64,000 nt of DNA from Dichetophora obliterata (lineage: Eukaryota > Arthropoda > Insecta > Diptera > Sciomyzidae): positions 79,453,630 to 79,517,629 of the forward strand of contig OY986436.1 of the NCBI GenBank assembly GCA_963920525.1, read 5' to 3'. Positions 11,062-22,368 of this stretch are shown here, one piece after another (position 1 is the stretch's first letter; every line of letters begins with the position of its first letter). The notes under the pieces were generated by a model. It did no database searches, was not told the origin of the DNA, and was given only the letters and a program-made list of their open reading frames with translations. Made by a program: the position numbers and the translations under genes.

Positions 11062-12346
11062 AGGGTGTCCCAACAAGAACGCAATTTTTAAATTTGGCGC
11101 CATTCGAAGTGTCATTGTTAACCTTTGAACAATTGTTATTGTTTGCTAGTAGAAGGTACGAGGTTAGTAAAAATGGAGCGCTACACGAATGAACAACGCA
11201 TTCTCATTGTGAAATTGTTTTACCAAAATGGTGAAAGTTTTGCGGCTACAGTTCGCAAATTGCGATCAATTTGGGGTCACAATAATGCTCCAAAAGAGTC
11301 AACTGTAAAGAGATTAATGGATAAATTTGCCGAAACTGGGTCTGTTAGTGATGTAAAGACAACAACGCGTCTTCGACCAGGTCGATCGACCGAAAATGTC
11401 GCAGCTGTACGTGATGATGTCGCTCAAACTCTATCCACCTCAATTCGACACCGAGCTCAGCAAATTGGTGTCTCCAAATCCACTATGCAGCGAATTTTGA
11501 CGAAAGATTTGCATCTTCATGCATAAAAAGTTCAATTGACTCAGGAACTGAAGCCAGCGAAGGGAGTTCGTTAATTGGGTATTGGAGAGACAACATGAAA
11601 ATGCTGATTTTGCCGCCAAAATCATCTTCAGTGACGAGGCCCATTTCCATCTTGATGGCTTCGTCAATAGGCAGAATTGTCGCATTTAGGGTGAGGAAAA
11701 TCCTCGAGTGATTCACGAGAAGCAAATGCATCCTCAACGTGTCACTGTGTGGTGTGGTTTTTGGGCTGGAGGAATCATTGGACCTCTTTTTTTATGAAAA
11801 TGAGGCAGGTCAAGCACAAACAGTCAATGGTGTTCGGTATCGTGAAATGATAACCAGTTTTTTCTTGCCTAGAATTGAAGAAATGAATGTGGAGGGCATG
11901 TGGTTCCAACAAGATGGCGCCACATGTCATACAGCCAGATAAACAATTCAATTGCTGCATCAGTCATTTCCCGATCGTGTTATGTCGCGTTTTGGAGATC
12001 AGAATTGGCCGCCTAGATCGTGCGATTTAACACCATTAGATTTTTTCTTTGGGGTTTTTTGAAGTCGATGGTTTACGCGAATAAGCCGACGACGACTCAA
12101 GCCTTAAAAGAGGAAATTGGACGCTACATTAATAAAATAGCGCAGCAGTTATGCAAAACGGTCATTGAAAACTTCATTAAAAGATCGCGTGTATGCCAGC
12201 AAAGCCGCGGCGGCCATCTGCACGATATCTGCACGATACATAACCTCATTCTGTCTACTTTACGATATAATAAAGTTTCACGATTTTTTTTTAAATATCT
12301 GTGTTTTATTTAAAATTTAAAAATTGCGCTCTTGTTGGGACACCCT
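11062..12346 (+). mobile_element. mariner 1 (DD41D, rosa-like)
   Basis: Terminal inverted repeats AGGGTGTCCCAACAAGA.CGC match at both ends for about 36 bp with few differences. The element, about 1.3 kb, sits at a TA in the Harbinger gene (GATGC-TA on the left; the right flank has lost a clean TA). It contains one transposase pseudogene. Confidence 0.88.
11173..12270 (+). pseudogene. mariner 1 transposase, DD41D type
   Basis: Starts MERYTNEQRILIVKLFYQN (helix-turn-helix half of the paired-like DNA-binding domain), with GRSTENVAAVR and ISKSTMQRIL-like second helix. Catalytic blocks: IIFSDEAHFHLDG, WFQQDGATCHTA and CDLTPLDFFLWG. I count 41 residues between the second Asp and the Asp of PLDFF, the spacing of the rosa group. 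Lesions: frameshift at 11521-11560, TAG at 11687, frameshift near 11795 in a T run, TAA at 11941, and more near 12050 and the C-terminus. Confidence 0.88.
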
Positions 12347-13052
12347 ATACATGTATACTTCTGTCAGCGTTGGTAGCTATGGAGGACACAGTGATGGAAG
12401 TATGTGTGGAATCTGAAATTTTTAATTTGTGTACTGAAATTTTTTAAGGCATTTTTCAAGCCTCAGAATTTGGCTTAGCAGTGTTAGCGAACAAATTGCT
12501 GCTACCCTCTAACAAACCACTAACAAAGAGAGCAACTGAAGATTTTCCCTATTATTTTGTTGGTGACGCTGCCTTCCCTCTAAAAGCTTACTTATGCGTC
12601 CGTTTCCTGGCATGAAGCTGTCAAGAACAAAGAGAATTTTCAATTATCGGCTATCGCGAGCGAGACGAGTGATCGAAAATGCTTTTGGTATTCTCGTGTC
12701 AAGGTGGCGTGTCCCTCGCGTCAGGTTTGAGAGTTATCCAGAAAATGTCGAAAAAGTTGTTTTAGCATGTATAGCACTACATAATTTTATTATGCTGAAT
12801 GACTACAATCATCGTTATTGTCCGCCCATATTTGTTGATTAGGAAACATCTGACAATCTTGTTCATTATGGTGATTGGCACGATGTTGTGGATGAAAACC
12901 ATGGCCCTTTACGCTCCATAAGAACATTTGTGCATAACACAGGTGTTAACGCTTTTCAACTAAGAAATTATTTAGCAAATTATTTTGTTAACGAAGGAGC
13001 CGTTTCTTTTCAAGATAAAGTAGTTCAACTTGTATACGGACCCTATGATTAA

Positions 13053-13225
13053 AAAGCATCTACGTAATTTTATTAAATTTATTCTTCAAGTAATTCTTAT
13101 CAATATTTAAATTTTATAAAATCTCAATTAAATAAAAATGAATTCAATATTTTTATTATTATAATTTTTTTAATAATTAATAGTAAAGTTATGAAATGAA
13201 TTAAATATTTGAATGATTATTGAAT
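13053..13225. other. 3' flank of Harbinger 1, no gene
   Basis: AT-rich, with polyadenylation-like AATAAA motifs at 13131. Nothing else is recognisable. Confidence 0.4.
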
Positions 13226-13486
13226 TCATTTATCGTTACCTTAATATAAAAAGGCCCTTTCTCAATTTTTGCTACTTTATAAAAGCATAAAAATATTTAA
13301 TAAAAATTTAAAGTTCTGCAAATAAAAAATTAAGAAAATTTTACAGCATTAAATAACATAGTTTTTAATAAAAAATGTGTTTAAAACGATATAAACCACA
13401 GAGTTTTATTTTTTATTAAGTGCTTTTTCTCATATAAGGTAACAAAAATTGAGACAGGTACTTTCCATATTAAGGTAACGATATGA
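13226..13486. mobile_element. Small foldback/MITE, about 260 bp
   Basis: Two arms of about 58 bp in inverted orientation: 13226-13283 and 13428-13486 share TATCGTTACCTTAATAT and CTCAATTTTTG.TAC. The arms enclose about 145 bp. This is consistent with a MITE derived from an unidentified DNA transposon; no clear target duplication was found. Confidence 0.7.
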
Positions 13487-13779
13487 AATCTTTTCATCAC
13501 AAAATTTTTCATCATTTTTAAATCAAGGCAAAATAAGAAACAAAGATATAAGAACATAAAATATCGCACCCTTACTACAAAAGGAGCACAGCTCAAAATT
13601 TTAAATTTTTTTGAGGAGAAAAATATTTACAAAATTTACACAGCTTATGTGCGAACAGTTTGAAGTAAACAAAGTAACAACTTGGACATTTTGAGTCATG
13701 TCCTTTTCTTGTTAGGGTGCGATAAGTGTTTGTTTAAGGTATAAAAAGCTTAAACGCTCAAAAATAAGACCTTCTTGGT

Positions 13780-13937
13780 ACTTCTCCTGCATAATAGCTC
13801 AGCATGTCCTGCATTGCATCGTTTAGATTGAACTGTTCAAATCCTTGAACATCCGTGGTTCTACTTCGTGCGTTGGAGACACACCTTCGATTGGTGTTTT
13901 CATTGTATTCGTAGATTCGGAATTAAGGAATTAGTTT
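13780..13937 (-). pseudogene. Possible Harbinger 1 partner-protein C-terminus
   Basis: The minus strand reads RSRTTDVQGFEQFNLNDAM then QDMLSYYAGEVPRRSYF. It looks like the end of a DNA-binding partner protein of a Harbinger element, lying convergent with the nuclease at 10783-13052. The assignment rests on position and a short stretch only; no MADF or Myb domain is visible. Confidence 0.35.
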
Positions 13938-15045
13938 TCTCAGAAAGTATACCAAACTTTAAATGAAATATTTTAGATTGTAGTCTTAATTAAAATAACT
14001 TTAAGAAAATTTTGTATGCGGTTAATAATAAAATCCCAAAAAAGAAGGCTATAGAGGATATGCTTCGATGCGGATATGAGAATTATAATAACGCATGCGA
14101 ACTTAATTTCAACACAACAACAATTAATACTAATTATTTTATGTCTTATGCATATTGCAAGGACAATGCATGCAACAATTTTGTATTTAAAGAATAACAA
14201 AGAAATGCTCTCCCAAACAATTGAAAAAAAAAATACAAAATCAGATATCTTCAGCGCTATGTTGAGAAATCTCTCATAGAAAATAAAATAAATAAGCAGT
14301 GGAATATCGCCAAAATAAAATCAACCAGCAATCAAAAATTATAAAATAAATTTGAAAATTGCAAAATATGAAATCATTGAGATATTGCCGAAAATTGAAG
14401 TCTGAGGCAATGGTAGAATTTGATTATGACAATGATCCATTTGTTGATACATATGTTATGGTCCCAGGTCCTTACAAGGGATATATACAACATCTAAAAC
14501 GGATTTAGATATTTACTTGTACAGATTCGAGCAGATAGCAATTTTACGAAAACACCGTAGTTTTGTTTTAAAAAGTGCGACTTCACATTACAAAATAATG
14601 CAACGGGAAGCGTAATATCAAAGAATATTTCGTGAGTAGAAAAGAAAATACATATGTTATGGTCCCAGGTCCTTACAAGGGATATATACAACATCTAAAA
14701 CGGATTTAGATATTTACTTGTACAGATTCGAGCAGATAGCAATTTTACGAAAACACCGTAGTTTTGTTTTAAAAAGTGCGACTTCACATTACAAAATAAT
14801 GCAACGGGAAGCGTAATATCAAAGAATATTTCGTGAGTAGAAAAGAAAATACTATTATTACTCAATTTTTGGGCACATAAAGGATGAGAAAATTACATTT
14901 TCTGTTGCTGATGGGATTTTATCCAATCCCACATCTTATGATATTGGCAAATTTTTACATCACATTAAAAACTTTTGCAGTACAAATAAATTACAATGGC
15001 CAATATGCAAACGCTTTGTAACGGATGTGAGCTGTGCTCTTATTA
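13938..15045 (+). pseudogene. Transposase-like gene, copy A (MULE/KDZ-like candidate)
   Basis: Degraded reading: KKAIEDMLRCGYENYNNACELN, a Cys/His-containing block (YAYCKDNACNNFVFK), KINQQSKIINKFENC, FDYDNDPFVDTYVM, then ITFSVADGILSNPTS, FLHHIKNFC and WPICKRFVTDVSCALI. The last block resembles the second-Asp motif of MULE-type RNase H transposases (V/I-T-D-x-S/D-x-A-L). Frameshifts and stops are frequent, and a perfect 201-bp tandem duplication lies inside. The family is uncertain: the domain order fits MULE- or KDZ-like transposases but the window gives no TIRs. Confidence 0.55.
14450..14851. repeat. Perfect tandem duplication, 2 x 201 bp
   Basis: Two units (14450-14650, 14651-14851), each from CATATGTTATGGTCCCAGG to GAAAAGAAAATA, appear identical base for base. 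Copies B and C do not show the duplication. It is either very recent or an assembly duplication. Confidence 0.92.
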
Positions 15046-16216
15046 GGTATATTAAAGGGATTTTAATGTAATGTTAATATATAAACATATATCAATGGTA
15101 TAAAAATTATTACGACCGGACTGTTACGGTATATGACAACGCATATAAAGCTATACGATGCTGGTGAGATCGATCAAAAGCTGAAGTAGTCAAAATGGGA
15201 GCCATTGAATATGCTAGCTTTAGCCGTAGGGGGGGTACGTGACCACTTCAACCAACCAGTGTTACCATTACTACATACACTTTTATTATAGACTCCCTAA
15301 AATTACAAAGCTACTCCACAGAGGATCAATGTGACTATTTCTTTAAAAACCCCTTTATAGTAACTTACGAAAATCAAAAACAGAAAAACTGATATTAATC
15401 TTAATTTTTGAATAGCCAACTTCAAGATGGAAAAGAAGTTAGGCGCTCTTCACGCTCCCTACCATGTCTTACTGTGCGGTATAAATTTTAAGACCCCTAT
15501 TATGACCGCTAGTCTGTTTGCCTCATATCACCTTAAGGAGAAATAATTAATTTTTTTTTTTTAACAAATTTCTTACCAACTTTACGTTAACCGATGATTA
15601 AGCACATAAATATACATACAACAAAATGCGATTCAGCGCAAAGTAGCATATAAAAAAAGTAGCATATATCACAATATTAAATAGCAGTATTAACGTCTTA
15701 AATTAGTAGTTTATAAACTTATAAAAGTAACAGAAATAATAATTCATGATTTAGTTTTGTTTTATAAATGCATGTTTAAATTATCTTATTTTTAGATCAT
15801 AACAAAATATCAACCTGCATGAATTAAGTATTTATAGATTTTACTTATTTATCATAATTTTTCTTTTTCATATATCCATAACACAAGATACAAAAAGAGA
15901 ATGTTAAACGATATCAAATTGTATAGCAACTCATATGCGAGCATAAAGCAAAAGCAATTATTTATTTTATATGTAAACAAAAGAGTGAGAAACTTTATCT
16001 ATCTTACTACCACTAATTACATCAACAACAAAAAAATTGGCTCTTGCCTCTCACGCGCTCACTGCAATACAGACATTAGATTTGCTAATGTTGTTGTAGT
16101 AATGCTTTAAGCTTTACTTAAAGTTTGTTTTTGTGTTTTAATTAAAGCTTAAAAAAATATAATTCATGCCAAGTTACCAACAATGTTATGCAAAACATTG
16201 TACTTGTTTATTAAAA

Positions 16217-16219
<3 letters not shown>

Positions 16220-16254
<35 letters not shown>
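16220..16254. repeat. (TA)n microsatellite
   Basis: About 17 uninterrupted TA dinucleotides preceded by an A run. Confidence 0.95.
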
Positions 16255-16259
<5 letters not shown>

Positions 16260-17540
16260 CAAAATTGATAGATCAGCGACATCCATGATGAAGGTCCTTC
16301 ATGATGATGATAATGTTGAGCTGATAATTTAGTTTATATGCTCAATAAGCCTTAAGCTTGAGCAGAATTATTGTTTTAAATGTTATAATTTATGTTTTAC
16401 TTATTTATACTTTGAAGTTGGGTCTTAATTCGTAGGACAATGTGCATGAATATTTAACAATAATTTCATACCAAAAAGCTAAAACCAAAAGATTGAAATG
16501 GTAACTAATTTGTTTTAAAACAAATATTTGTTTATTGTTTTTGTAATACGTTCTTTAACATCTTAGGAACGTATACACTTTGGTCCTATAAATTAAACCA
16601 CTTTTACCACAATGCACTTTTGTACCACTAATTACAATTCTATTTTAGTAGGTTATTTTATCTAATTTAATCCTGTTTTTATCTATTTTATATTGTTACT
16701 AGCGTATTGGTTAGAGAAATTGTTCTTAGCAAAATTAACTTATTCAAAATTATAAATCAAATTTTTATGGGACTCTACTTGCACGAAAACTTTTGTGTGT
16801 ATACCGACGGGTACGACTAATTTTCTTATATATGATATTATAACGAATTTTTGACACACGATTTGTACATAGTAATATAACTTTTTAAGCAACTAAGATT
16901 TTGTTTTTCTTTTAAGTCAACATCGCTTGTATAGTTTTGCTGTATGTCTTAGAAAACTTAATTTAGTTTATTATAATTTTGTTTTATGCTGTTTTTTTTT
17001 TCTTTGAGGCGATCTTCACTTGTGCTACCGTTTGATGCAACTAAGTGATATCAAACGATGCCAGTTGAGTAAAGACAACTTCAAAAGAGCACGATGGATG
17101 GAATTCGGTGACGATTTTAATAACTTTGTAGGAGTGACACGTTTTGATCATACGGTATTTCTGTAACTATACCAACAATTTGTCTGAAATTAGTTAGGTC
17201 TTTTTATGTTTTTTTTTCTAAACAGTTAGTTAGGATTTTTTATGTTTTTTAGGTAACTAAAGCGAATTTTAATGAAAAATTCCATAGACTTGAGATGATA
17301 TACACAAAATTATATAAATATTTTGTGAACAACTTGCAGTATACTGATGTATACTAAAAGAGTGCCAAATTGTATTCTTTTTCGTGAGCTAGACGTGCGT
17401 TAAGTATACATTTGATGTTAGATTAGGTCTATAGTTAGTTTTAATTAAGTTTACCTGAAATAGATGTTATGTAGGATAAACCAAAATTACAATTGTTTTT
17501 TTTAGTGTCAGTGCTTAAATTCTGAAAATGTTTTTAATGA

Positions 17541-17712
17541 AAGAAAAAGTGTGATTTAGAACAGCAATATTGCGCCTTTTAAAGTTATTAATGAAAATAG
17601 GTTTTTAGACCAAAATGTATGTTTAGACCAAAATAAAGAAAAAGTGTGATTTAGAACAGCAATATTGCGCCTTTTAAAGTTATTAATAAAAATAGGTTTT
17701 TAGACCAAAATG
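17541..17712. repeat. Tandem duplication, about 78-bp unit with 18-bp spacer
   Basis: AAAGAAAAAGTGTGATTTAG to GACCAAAATGT occurs at 17541-17618 and again at 17635-17712 with about one difference. The spacer repeats TTTAGACCAAAAT. Confidence 0.9.
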
Positions 17713-18439
17713 TCTAAAAAGAATGGCTTAGTATAAAGAATGCCAAGTTATTTATTGACTTTTATTGAAAATTACTGCGAAAATTAACTGAATTTCAATA
17801 ACTTACTTGGATTGAATATCGTAAATCTTTCTGTAAATTAGAAGAGGACTTCTTTATTCTTTCACTCCTTGACGAAAAAGGAAGTTTCAGTTCTTAGGCT
17901 GAAGTTGCAAACCTCGTCAAGTTCAAAGACAATTTCTGAGAATACTGCTTGAGAAGCTGCTAGAGTGTTGTTTAACAAGCATTCCAGTTTTCTCATACGA
18001 GGATTTTTTATAATGAAATTTTAGCAAGGTAGCCCTGACAAATGGCATTAAAAATATTCAACCAATTTTTACACCTAATTGTTCATTACAGAATGTTTTC
18101 GAGAAATAAATAAAATAAAAAGACCAAGCAGTTGGGCAACGAAGTCGCATTTCAAAAATTTAAAAGTATATCTTTTAAGAAACAGCAGCATTAAATTAAA
18201 AAGGTTTGTAATATCAAATAAAAAATAATCAAGATCAATTTTACGCCTTGTTCAAAACTTTTTAGAATAAAATAAATTCCTATTAAGGCAGGATCCGCAA
18301 TAAAAGCCACAAAAACTTCACTAAAAAGCTTAAAGGATATTTCATACAAAGTATATTCTGGAGTCGATTCAAAAAAATATGTTATAAAGTTAACAGAATC
18401 GCGGAAGAGAAAAAGTAAATTCAAAAAAATTAAACAAAA

Positions 18440-19309
18440 ATGTTTTCAACGGAATTTCTTACCCTTCAAAATGCCACTAACAAATTTGAAAGTTTGGTTC
18501 AATCAGTGGGTACGATATCTATGGATCGTTCATATGACTTGACAACAAGTACTAAACAAAAATCGTATTTTAATATTCCGATTCAGAAAATTTAACTAAT
18601 TAAAAAAAGGGCGACGAATTTTACTTATACTGCTTCAGAGGATTGTACAAAAGTTTTTATGGCAGAAATCTTCCAGTGGACTGTTATATACCTTTACAGG
18701 ATTTAGAAAGCACATATCCCAGAGCCTAGCTAACAAATGGAGTTGTCGATGCAGGTATGCATTACCTTGTGAAGAAGTCGGGCCCACCAGCAAAATTGTT
18801 GCCATGTCAATTGGACAGATATTGTTTCGAAAATGAGCTTGTGTTAAATGAAGCGTTTAAAAAAACCCCTGACACATTAATATTTCCACAGCTCTATTGC
18901 AGACATTTTGCATAGTTATTATAGACTTTATAGAAAAATATGTCACAAACTTGGATTCTTCTGATTTAAAAGCCAGAGAAAATAAGTTTGTGAAATACTA
19001 CATCCAGGAACTTAACAAAGTTGCGAAGGGTAACTGGAAAAATAAATATATGCCAAAACAAAAACAGGAAGATGGATACAACTGTGGCATTTTTATACTT
19101 CAAAACATTGATAGGTATTTAAGAATAGTTCATTGGAGAATCTATTAGATCAGGTCGACTATCGAGAAATGCTTAAGATGCAAATCGTAGAAAATTCAGA
19201 CTCCATTATAAGTATATGACAACATTGCGCAAAGGACACTGGAAAAAATTTCTTAAATTGTGATTTATGCAATAGAAAAATATGCATTTATTGCCTTAAC
19301 AAAAAATAA
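18440..19309 (+). pseudogene. ULP1-like (C48) cysteine protease, copy A
   Basis: Desumoylase-type protease fold. ATG 18440 opens MFSTEFLTLQNATNKFESL; after shifts come TNGVVDAGMHYLVKKSG (the entry region of ULP1 domains), LNEAFKKTPDTLIFPQLY, the putative catalytic His (RHF followed by IVIIDF), Asp in TNLDSSD, then Gln and Cys in PKQKQEDGYNCGIFILQN. A C-terminal zinc-like motif follows (NCDLCNRKICIYCLNKK-stop at 19307), two CxxC pairs. The triad order His-Asp-Gln-Cys is what ULP1 proteases show. Several frameshifts disrupt the N-terminal half and the His region. Copy C has the same gene with Cys followed by Asn instead of Gly. Confidence 0.72.
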
Positions 19310-19640
19310 AATATATCCATGAAGGGAATAGAAAAATACCAAATAAAAGATTTTGTAAAAGATTTTTTGATAGTTTGAAAAATTTGTATGGGAAATCATA
19401 ACAGAATAACAGATTGTGCAGAAAGACTCAAATAATTAATTTATTTAAAACAGTGTATTTCGTACCAATGACGCGTTCGCATAAAACAAATACATAGATA
19501 TTTAAAATTAATTTAAAAATATATATTATTTAAATTATGTAGGCGCTTTGTTAAAACATTTTTAGATAAAGAATTTTTCAATGAAATATAAACGTATTTA
19601 TTAAAAATTTTATGAAAAAGTATTGCAATTTGCACGCACT

Positions 19641-19688
19641 ATGTCATTTACGTCTTCAGTAAGCGGAAGCAACGCACTCACGGACACG
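19641..19688 (+). other. Conserved exon-like block, copy A
   Basis: ATG then 16 codons (MSFTSSVSGSNALTDT) ending exactly at a GTAAGC donor. Copy C (51665-51712) has the same length, ATG and donor with several replacement differences. It could be the first coding exon of another gene of the repeat family; no acceptor exon was assigned. Confidence 0.4.
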
Positions 19689-20335
19689 GTAAGCAATATA
19701 TTTTTCCATCTCAAAAATTATTGTTGCTCGTTTCTCTCACGTTCAGCCATCGTTTCGTTTTACATAAAGATGCAGTACGACTCACTTGTGAACTTCAAAA
19801 GTAACAACTTGTTGCTACAATTCGTATTTCTGCGAAAGTTATTTAAGCTTAAATTATATCAAATTAAACAATTTTTATGAATTTATGCACGGGCGTGAAA
19901 AGTGAATGAGAGGAAATCTCAGTATACTGATACAACAATATAAATAACTATATCGCCTGTTAATGCGATGATCCAAATAAAATTTTTATTCCCGAGTTGC
20001 TATGAAAATATATTTTCTAATAGCACATTACAGTAAATGGAATTTAAAACAAATGTGCTTCATATGCAAACAGAAATGTGCTTATATTCGCGTTAAGAAG
20101 CACATTATATGATTAATATCCTAATAAGCTGACCTAAAGTACGTGAAACCGGTTTTAGTATTTTAAAAATAAATAAGAAAATCAATATACTGCATTAGTA
20201 TACTCCTCGGTGCAAAGTATGATTTCCAATTTTAGGGGACAAACTTAATATCACCAAAAGTATGTATAACAGCTAGAGACATGAAATTTGTACATAGATT
20301 TTGCAATTATAAATATGTAGTTTTAAAAAAGCGTG
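19689..20335. other. Noncoding part of repeat copy A
   Basis: AT-rich and shared with copy C (51713-52436), including CTGACCTAAAGTACGTGAAA. No gene is recognised. Confidence 0.45.
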
Positions 20336-20336
20336 A

Positions 20337-20552
20337 TTGGGCAACAACCCATATAACTTGGAAGAGGAAAAACGGGATAAAATTGGTTTTATGAATGCTA
20401 TAAAAGTCAAATTCGGTTTCTTAGGTTATCATAAAACAAAAAATTTTACTAAAAAATGGGCTCTATCAATCAACTATCACTTTTACCTCCCATACTATTT
20501 AAGAATAGTAGTTTACATAAAGGAATTAAAATTGCCATTTTTATCTTCATAG
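20337..20552 (+). other. Conserved reading frame at 3' end of repeat family
   Basis: Reads GNNPYNLEEEKRDKIGF ... FGFLGYHKTKNFTKKWAL without an ATG at the start. Copy C (52437-52650) keeps the same frame for about 45 codons with conservative changes before a stop. No family is recognised. It may be a late exon of an element gene, or simply conserved DNA. Confidence 0.35.
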
Positions 20553-20809
20553 ATACAGTCAACGACATTCGTACGTAGTATATTTTTATTTATTGTGAAA
20601 CAAAAATATTATGATTTTTTAATCTATCAGAAATCATTTTATTTTAAGTGTATTATATATTTATTTCTGAAATTGATTTGGTTTTAAATGTAATCAACAA
20701 AAAGCTGAGAATACGGGTAGACATTCATATAAACACACTTGGGCTTACTAAGAAAAATTGTTGAAAAATGAATTCATTTTCAGAATAACTTTCAAAATGA
20801 TGGATCAAT

Positions 20810-20935
20810 ACGTCTTCCAAAAGTTATGTGTGCATCAAAGAGTTTATTTGTATCGCTGTAAAGCAGGTGGGTGCTTTCCAGAATGTAAAAATGCAGCGTA
20901 GAGCATGACGATTCCACCACCAAAATTGCGTTTTG
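20810..20935 (-). pseudogene. Tc1-like transposase scrap
   Basis: Minus-strand reading NFGGGIVMLYAAFLHSGKH resembles the GGGSVMVWGCF block of Tc1 transposases. Too short and degraded to classify further. Confidence 0.4.
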
Positions 20936-21447
20936 ATCTGATCACTTTTGATTTTTCAATCTTCGAAGTTTCTGAAAATTTATGAATTGTAGCAAATAAT
21001 GATATAAAATAAATTGAAAATTAATTTTTATTCAATGTGCAATGTCATCTCAAATGATAACCTAGAAATTAGTTCTATTTATTTATAATAATATGTGCAC
21101 TTTTAAAATAGGGCTCTGCGAAGGAGAAAAAGAACTAAAAACAGGCTTAAAAAACTATAATTTTTTTTTTCAATTTTTAAGACTAACTTTTATTAATTTG
21201 TAATTCAGATGTTAAATGAGTTTAAATTTTCTTTTTATAATTTATGTAAAAAGTTTGTAATTTCTTACTGTAATGTATTCTTGGGATATTTAAGTTTTTT
21301 AAAATTTTTGTAGTAAAATTTACTTTTTTTTATTTTTTTGAAAGATTTTTGATTTAATTCTTTATGTATATAAGCACAGCTTATTGATAATAAATGAATT
21401 TCAACTAAAACAAAACGACTACTCTTATTTGAAAGTAATAAAGCCAA
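20936..21447. other. No gene seen
   Basis: AT-rich and unclassified; a 60-codon open stretch on the minus strand near 21265 has only low-complexity Lys-rich sequence. Confidence 0.5.
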
Positions 21448-21690
21448 GTAGTTAACTCTTTGAGTTATAAGCTAAATAATGAGTTACATTCCGACTCATA
21501 TGTAATTAGTTACCCTCTGACTTATAGGTAATACTGGAGGTAAGTAGTTAACCTGTGACTTATGGGTAATGCAGGTGGTAAGTAGTTGAACTCTTATAGG
21601 TAACGCAGGTGGTATCTAGTAATATTCTGACTGATTGGTAATACTTCATGTAATTAGTTCACCTCTGACTTATAAGTAATGCTGGATGTA
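21448..21690. repeat. Degenerate minisatellite, unit about 40-45 bp
   Basis: Five to six imperfect units built around GACTTATAGGTAATGCAGG and GTAAGTAGTTAACCTCT. Unit length and sequence drift along the array. Confidence 0.75.
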
Positions 21691-22368
21691 AGCACCACAC
21701 ATTGCCGCCTATGAGCAGCCCATGTTAAAGTAATGCCTTATTTGTGTGTGTTGTAATCTATCAGGAAAGTACCTCCCATTACCAAGCAATCAGTATATAA
21801 TTAGTTCAGTAATGATTGCTCGCAATACATGTAGTGTGGCTTTATGATTTCTTATTGCATTTCTTATTCTTGTTGGAATTATTTTATAATAAAATATGTT
21901 GGTATTAAGAAATGTTTAAAAATACGTTTGTTGAAGGGGATATTTATTCAACGAACAAACCCGATAAGTAGCACAGAGATTGAGTGTTGTTTGATTGCTT
22001 GCTCGAATATTTTATCAGCCAAACCTCACCAAAATGTGTATACTAGGGTGGAACGATTTTTTAACCTCACTGTCTTAATAAAATTAATATCTATCACTGT
22101 TCAAACACAAATAGTCTCATAGTGTGAAAACTTTTAGTTTTAAGTTAAAACTGTAAAAGGAAGTTTTGAAGATAATTATTTGATTAACAAATTTGTTATA
22201 TTATATTTTAGGAGCGAATGATCAATTTTGGTGAACTTTGAACCCGAATATCTCCTAACGCGTACATGGTATCATAGACCATTGCTTTAAAAAATTTTTT
22301 GAAAAAGTTATAAAAGTTCCAAGCTCCGCTTATTACGGCTGACTTCGCAAGCGCATTTATGCAATGTG
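21691..22368. other. No gene seen
   Basis: A 92-codon open stretch (21844-22122) has no recognisable domain. The region is otherwise unclassified. Confidence 0.45.

Larger units (their letters stand above)
10783..13052 (+). pseudogene. PIF/Harbinger nuclease 1, split by mariner 1
   Basis: DDE nuclease of the Harbinger family (DDE_Tnp_4 type). First exon 10783 to about 10965: HWYVHPINLDRRSGGYF ... ISPEERLSLTL, ending at a GTAAGT donor. The section that normally carries the first Asp (GAIDGKH) is missing. At 11010 the frame resumes with LYKKFFSVVLMATCDA, is cut by the mariner, and continues at about 12347 with YTSVSVGSYGGHSDG, then YYFVGDAAFPLKAYLMRP, NYRLSRARRVIENAFGILV (catalytic Glu in ENAFG) and ACIALHNFIM. 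After an in-frame TAG at 12840 the tail runs ETSDNLVHYGDW ... QDKVVQLVYGPYD-stop. Internal deletion, insertion and stops make it dead. Confidence 0.85.
15046..18094. other. 3-kb segment specific to copy A, no clear gene
   Basis: Copy C goes almost directly from the transposase-like region to the protease linker, so this is an insertion in A, or C has lost it. Short open readings exist (VKMGAIEYASFSRRGG at about 15193; SKDNFKRARWMEFGDD at about 17070) but no family is recognised. It holds a (TA)n tract and a tandem duplication listed separately. Confidence 0.5.
13938..20765 (+). mobile_element. ULP1/MULE-like repeat family, copy A
   Basis: Aligns by eye with copy B (22369-23315) and copy C (41570-52864) over many blocks. 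Shared blocks in order: a transposase-like coding region (13938-15045), a noncoding link (18095-18430), a ULP1 protease region (18440-19309), an exon-like block (19641-19688), and a 3' block ending ACACTTGGGCTTACTAAGAAAA at 20765, where similarity with copy C stops abruptly. A 3-kb segment (15046-18094) is absent from copy C. Terminal inverted repeats were not identified. Confidence 0.75.

Noticed and set aside
21448..21690. Array considered as CRISPR-like
   Set aside because: The units drift in length and sequence with no unique spacers, and the DNA is eukaryotic; it is a minisatellite.
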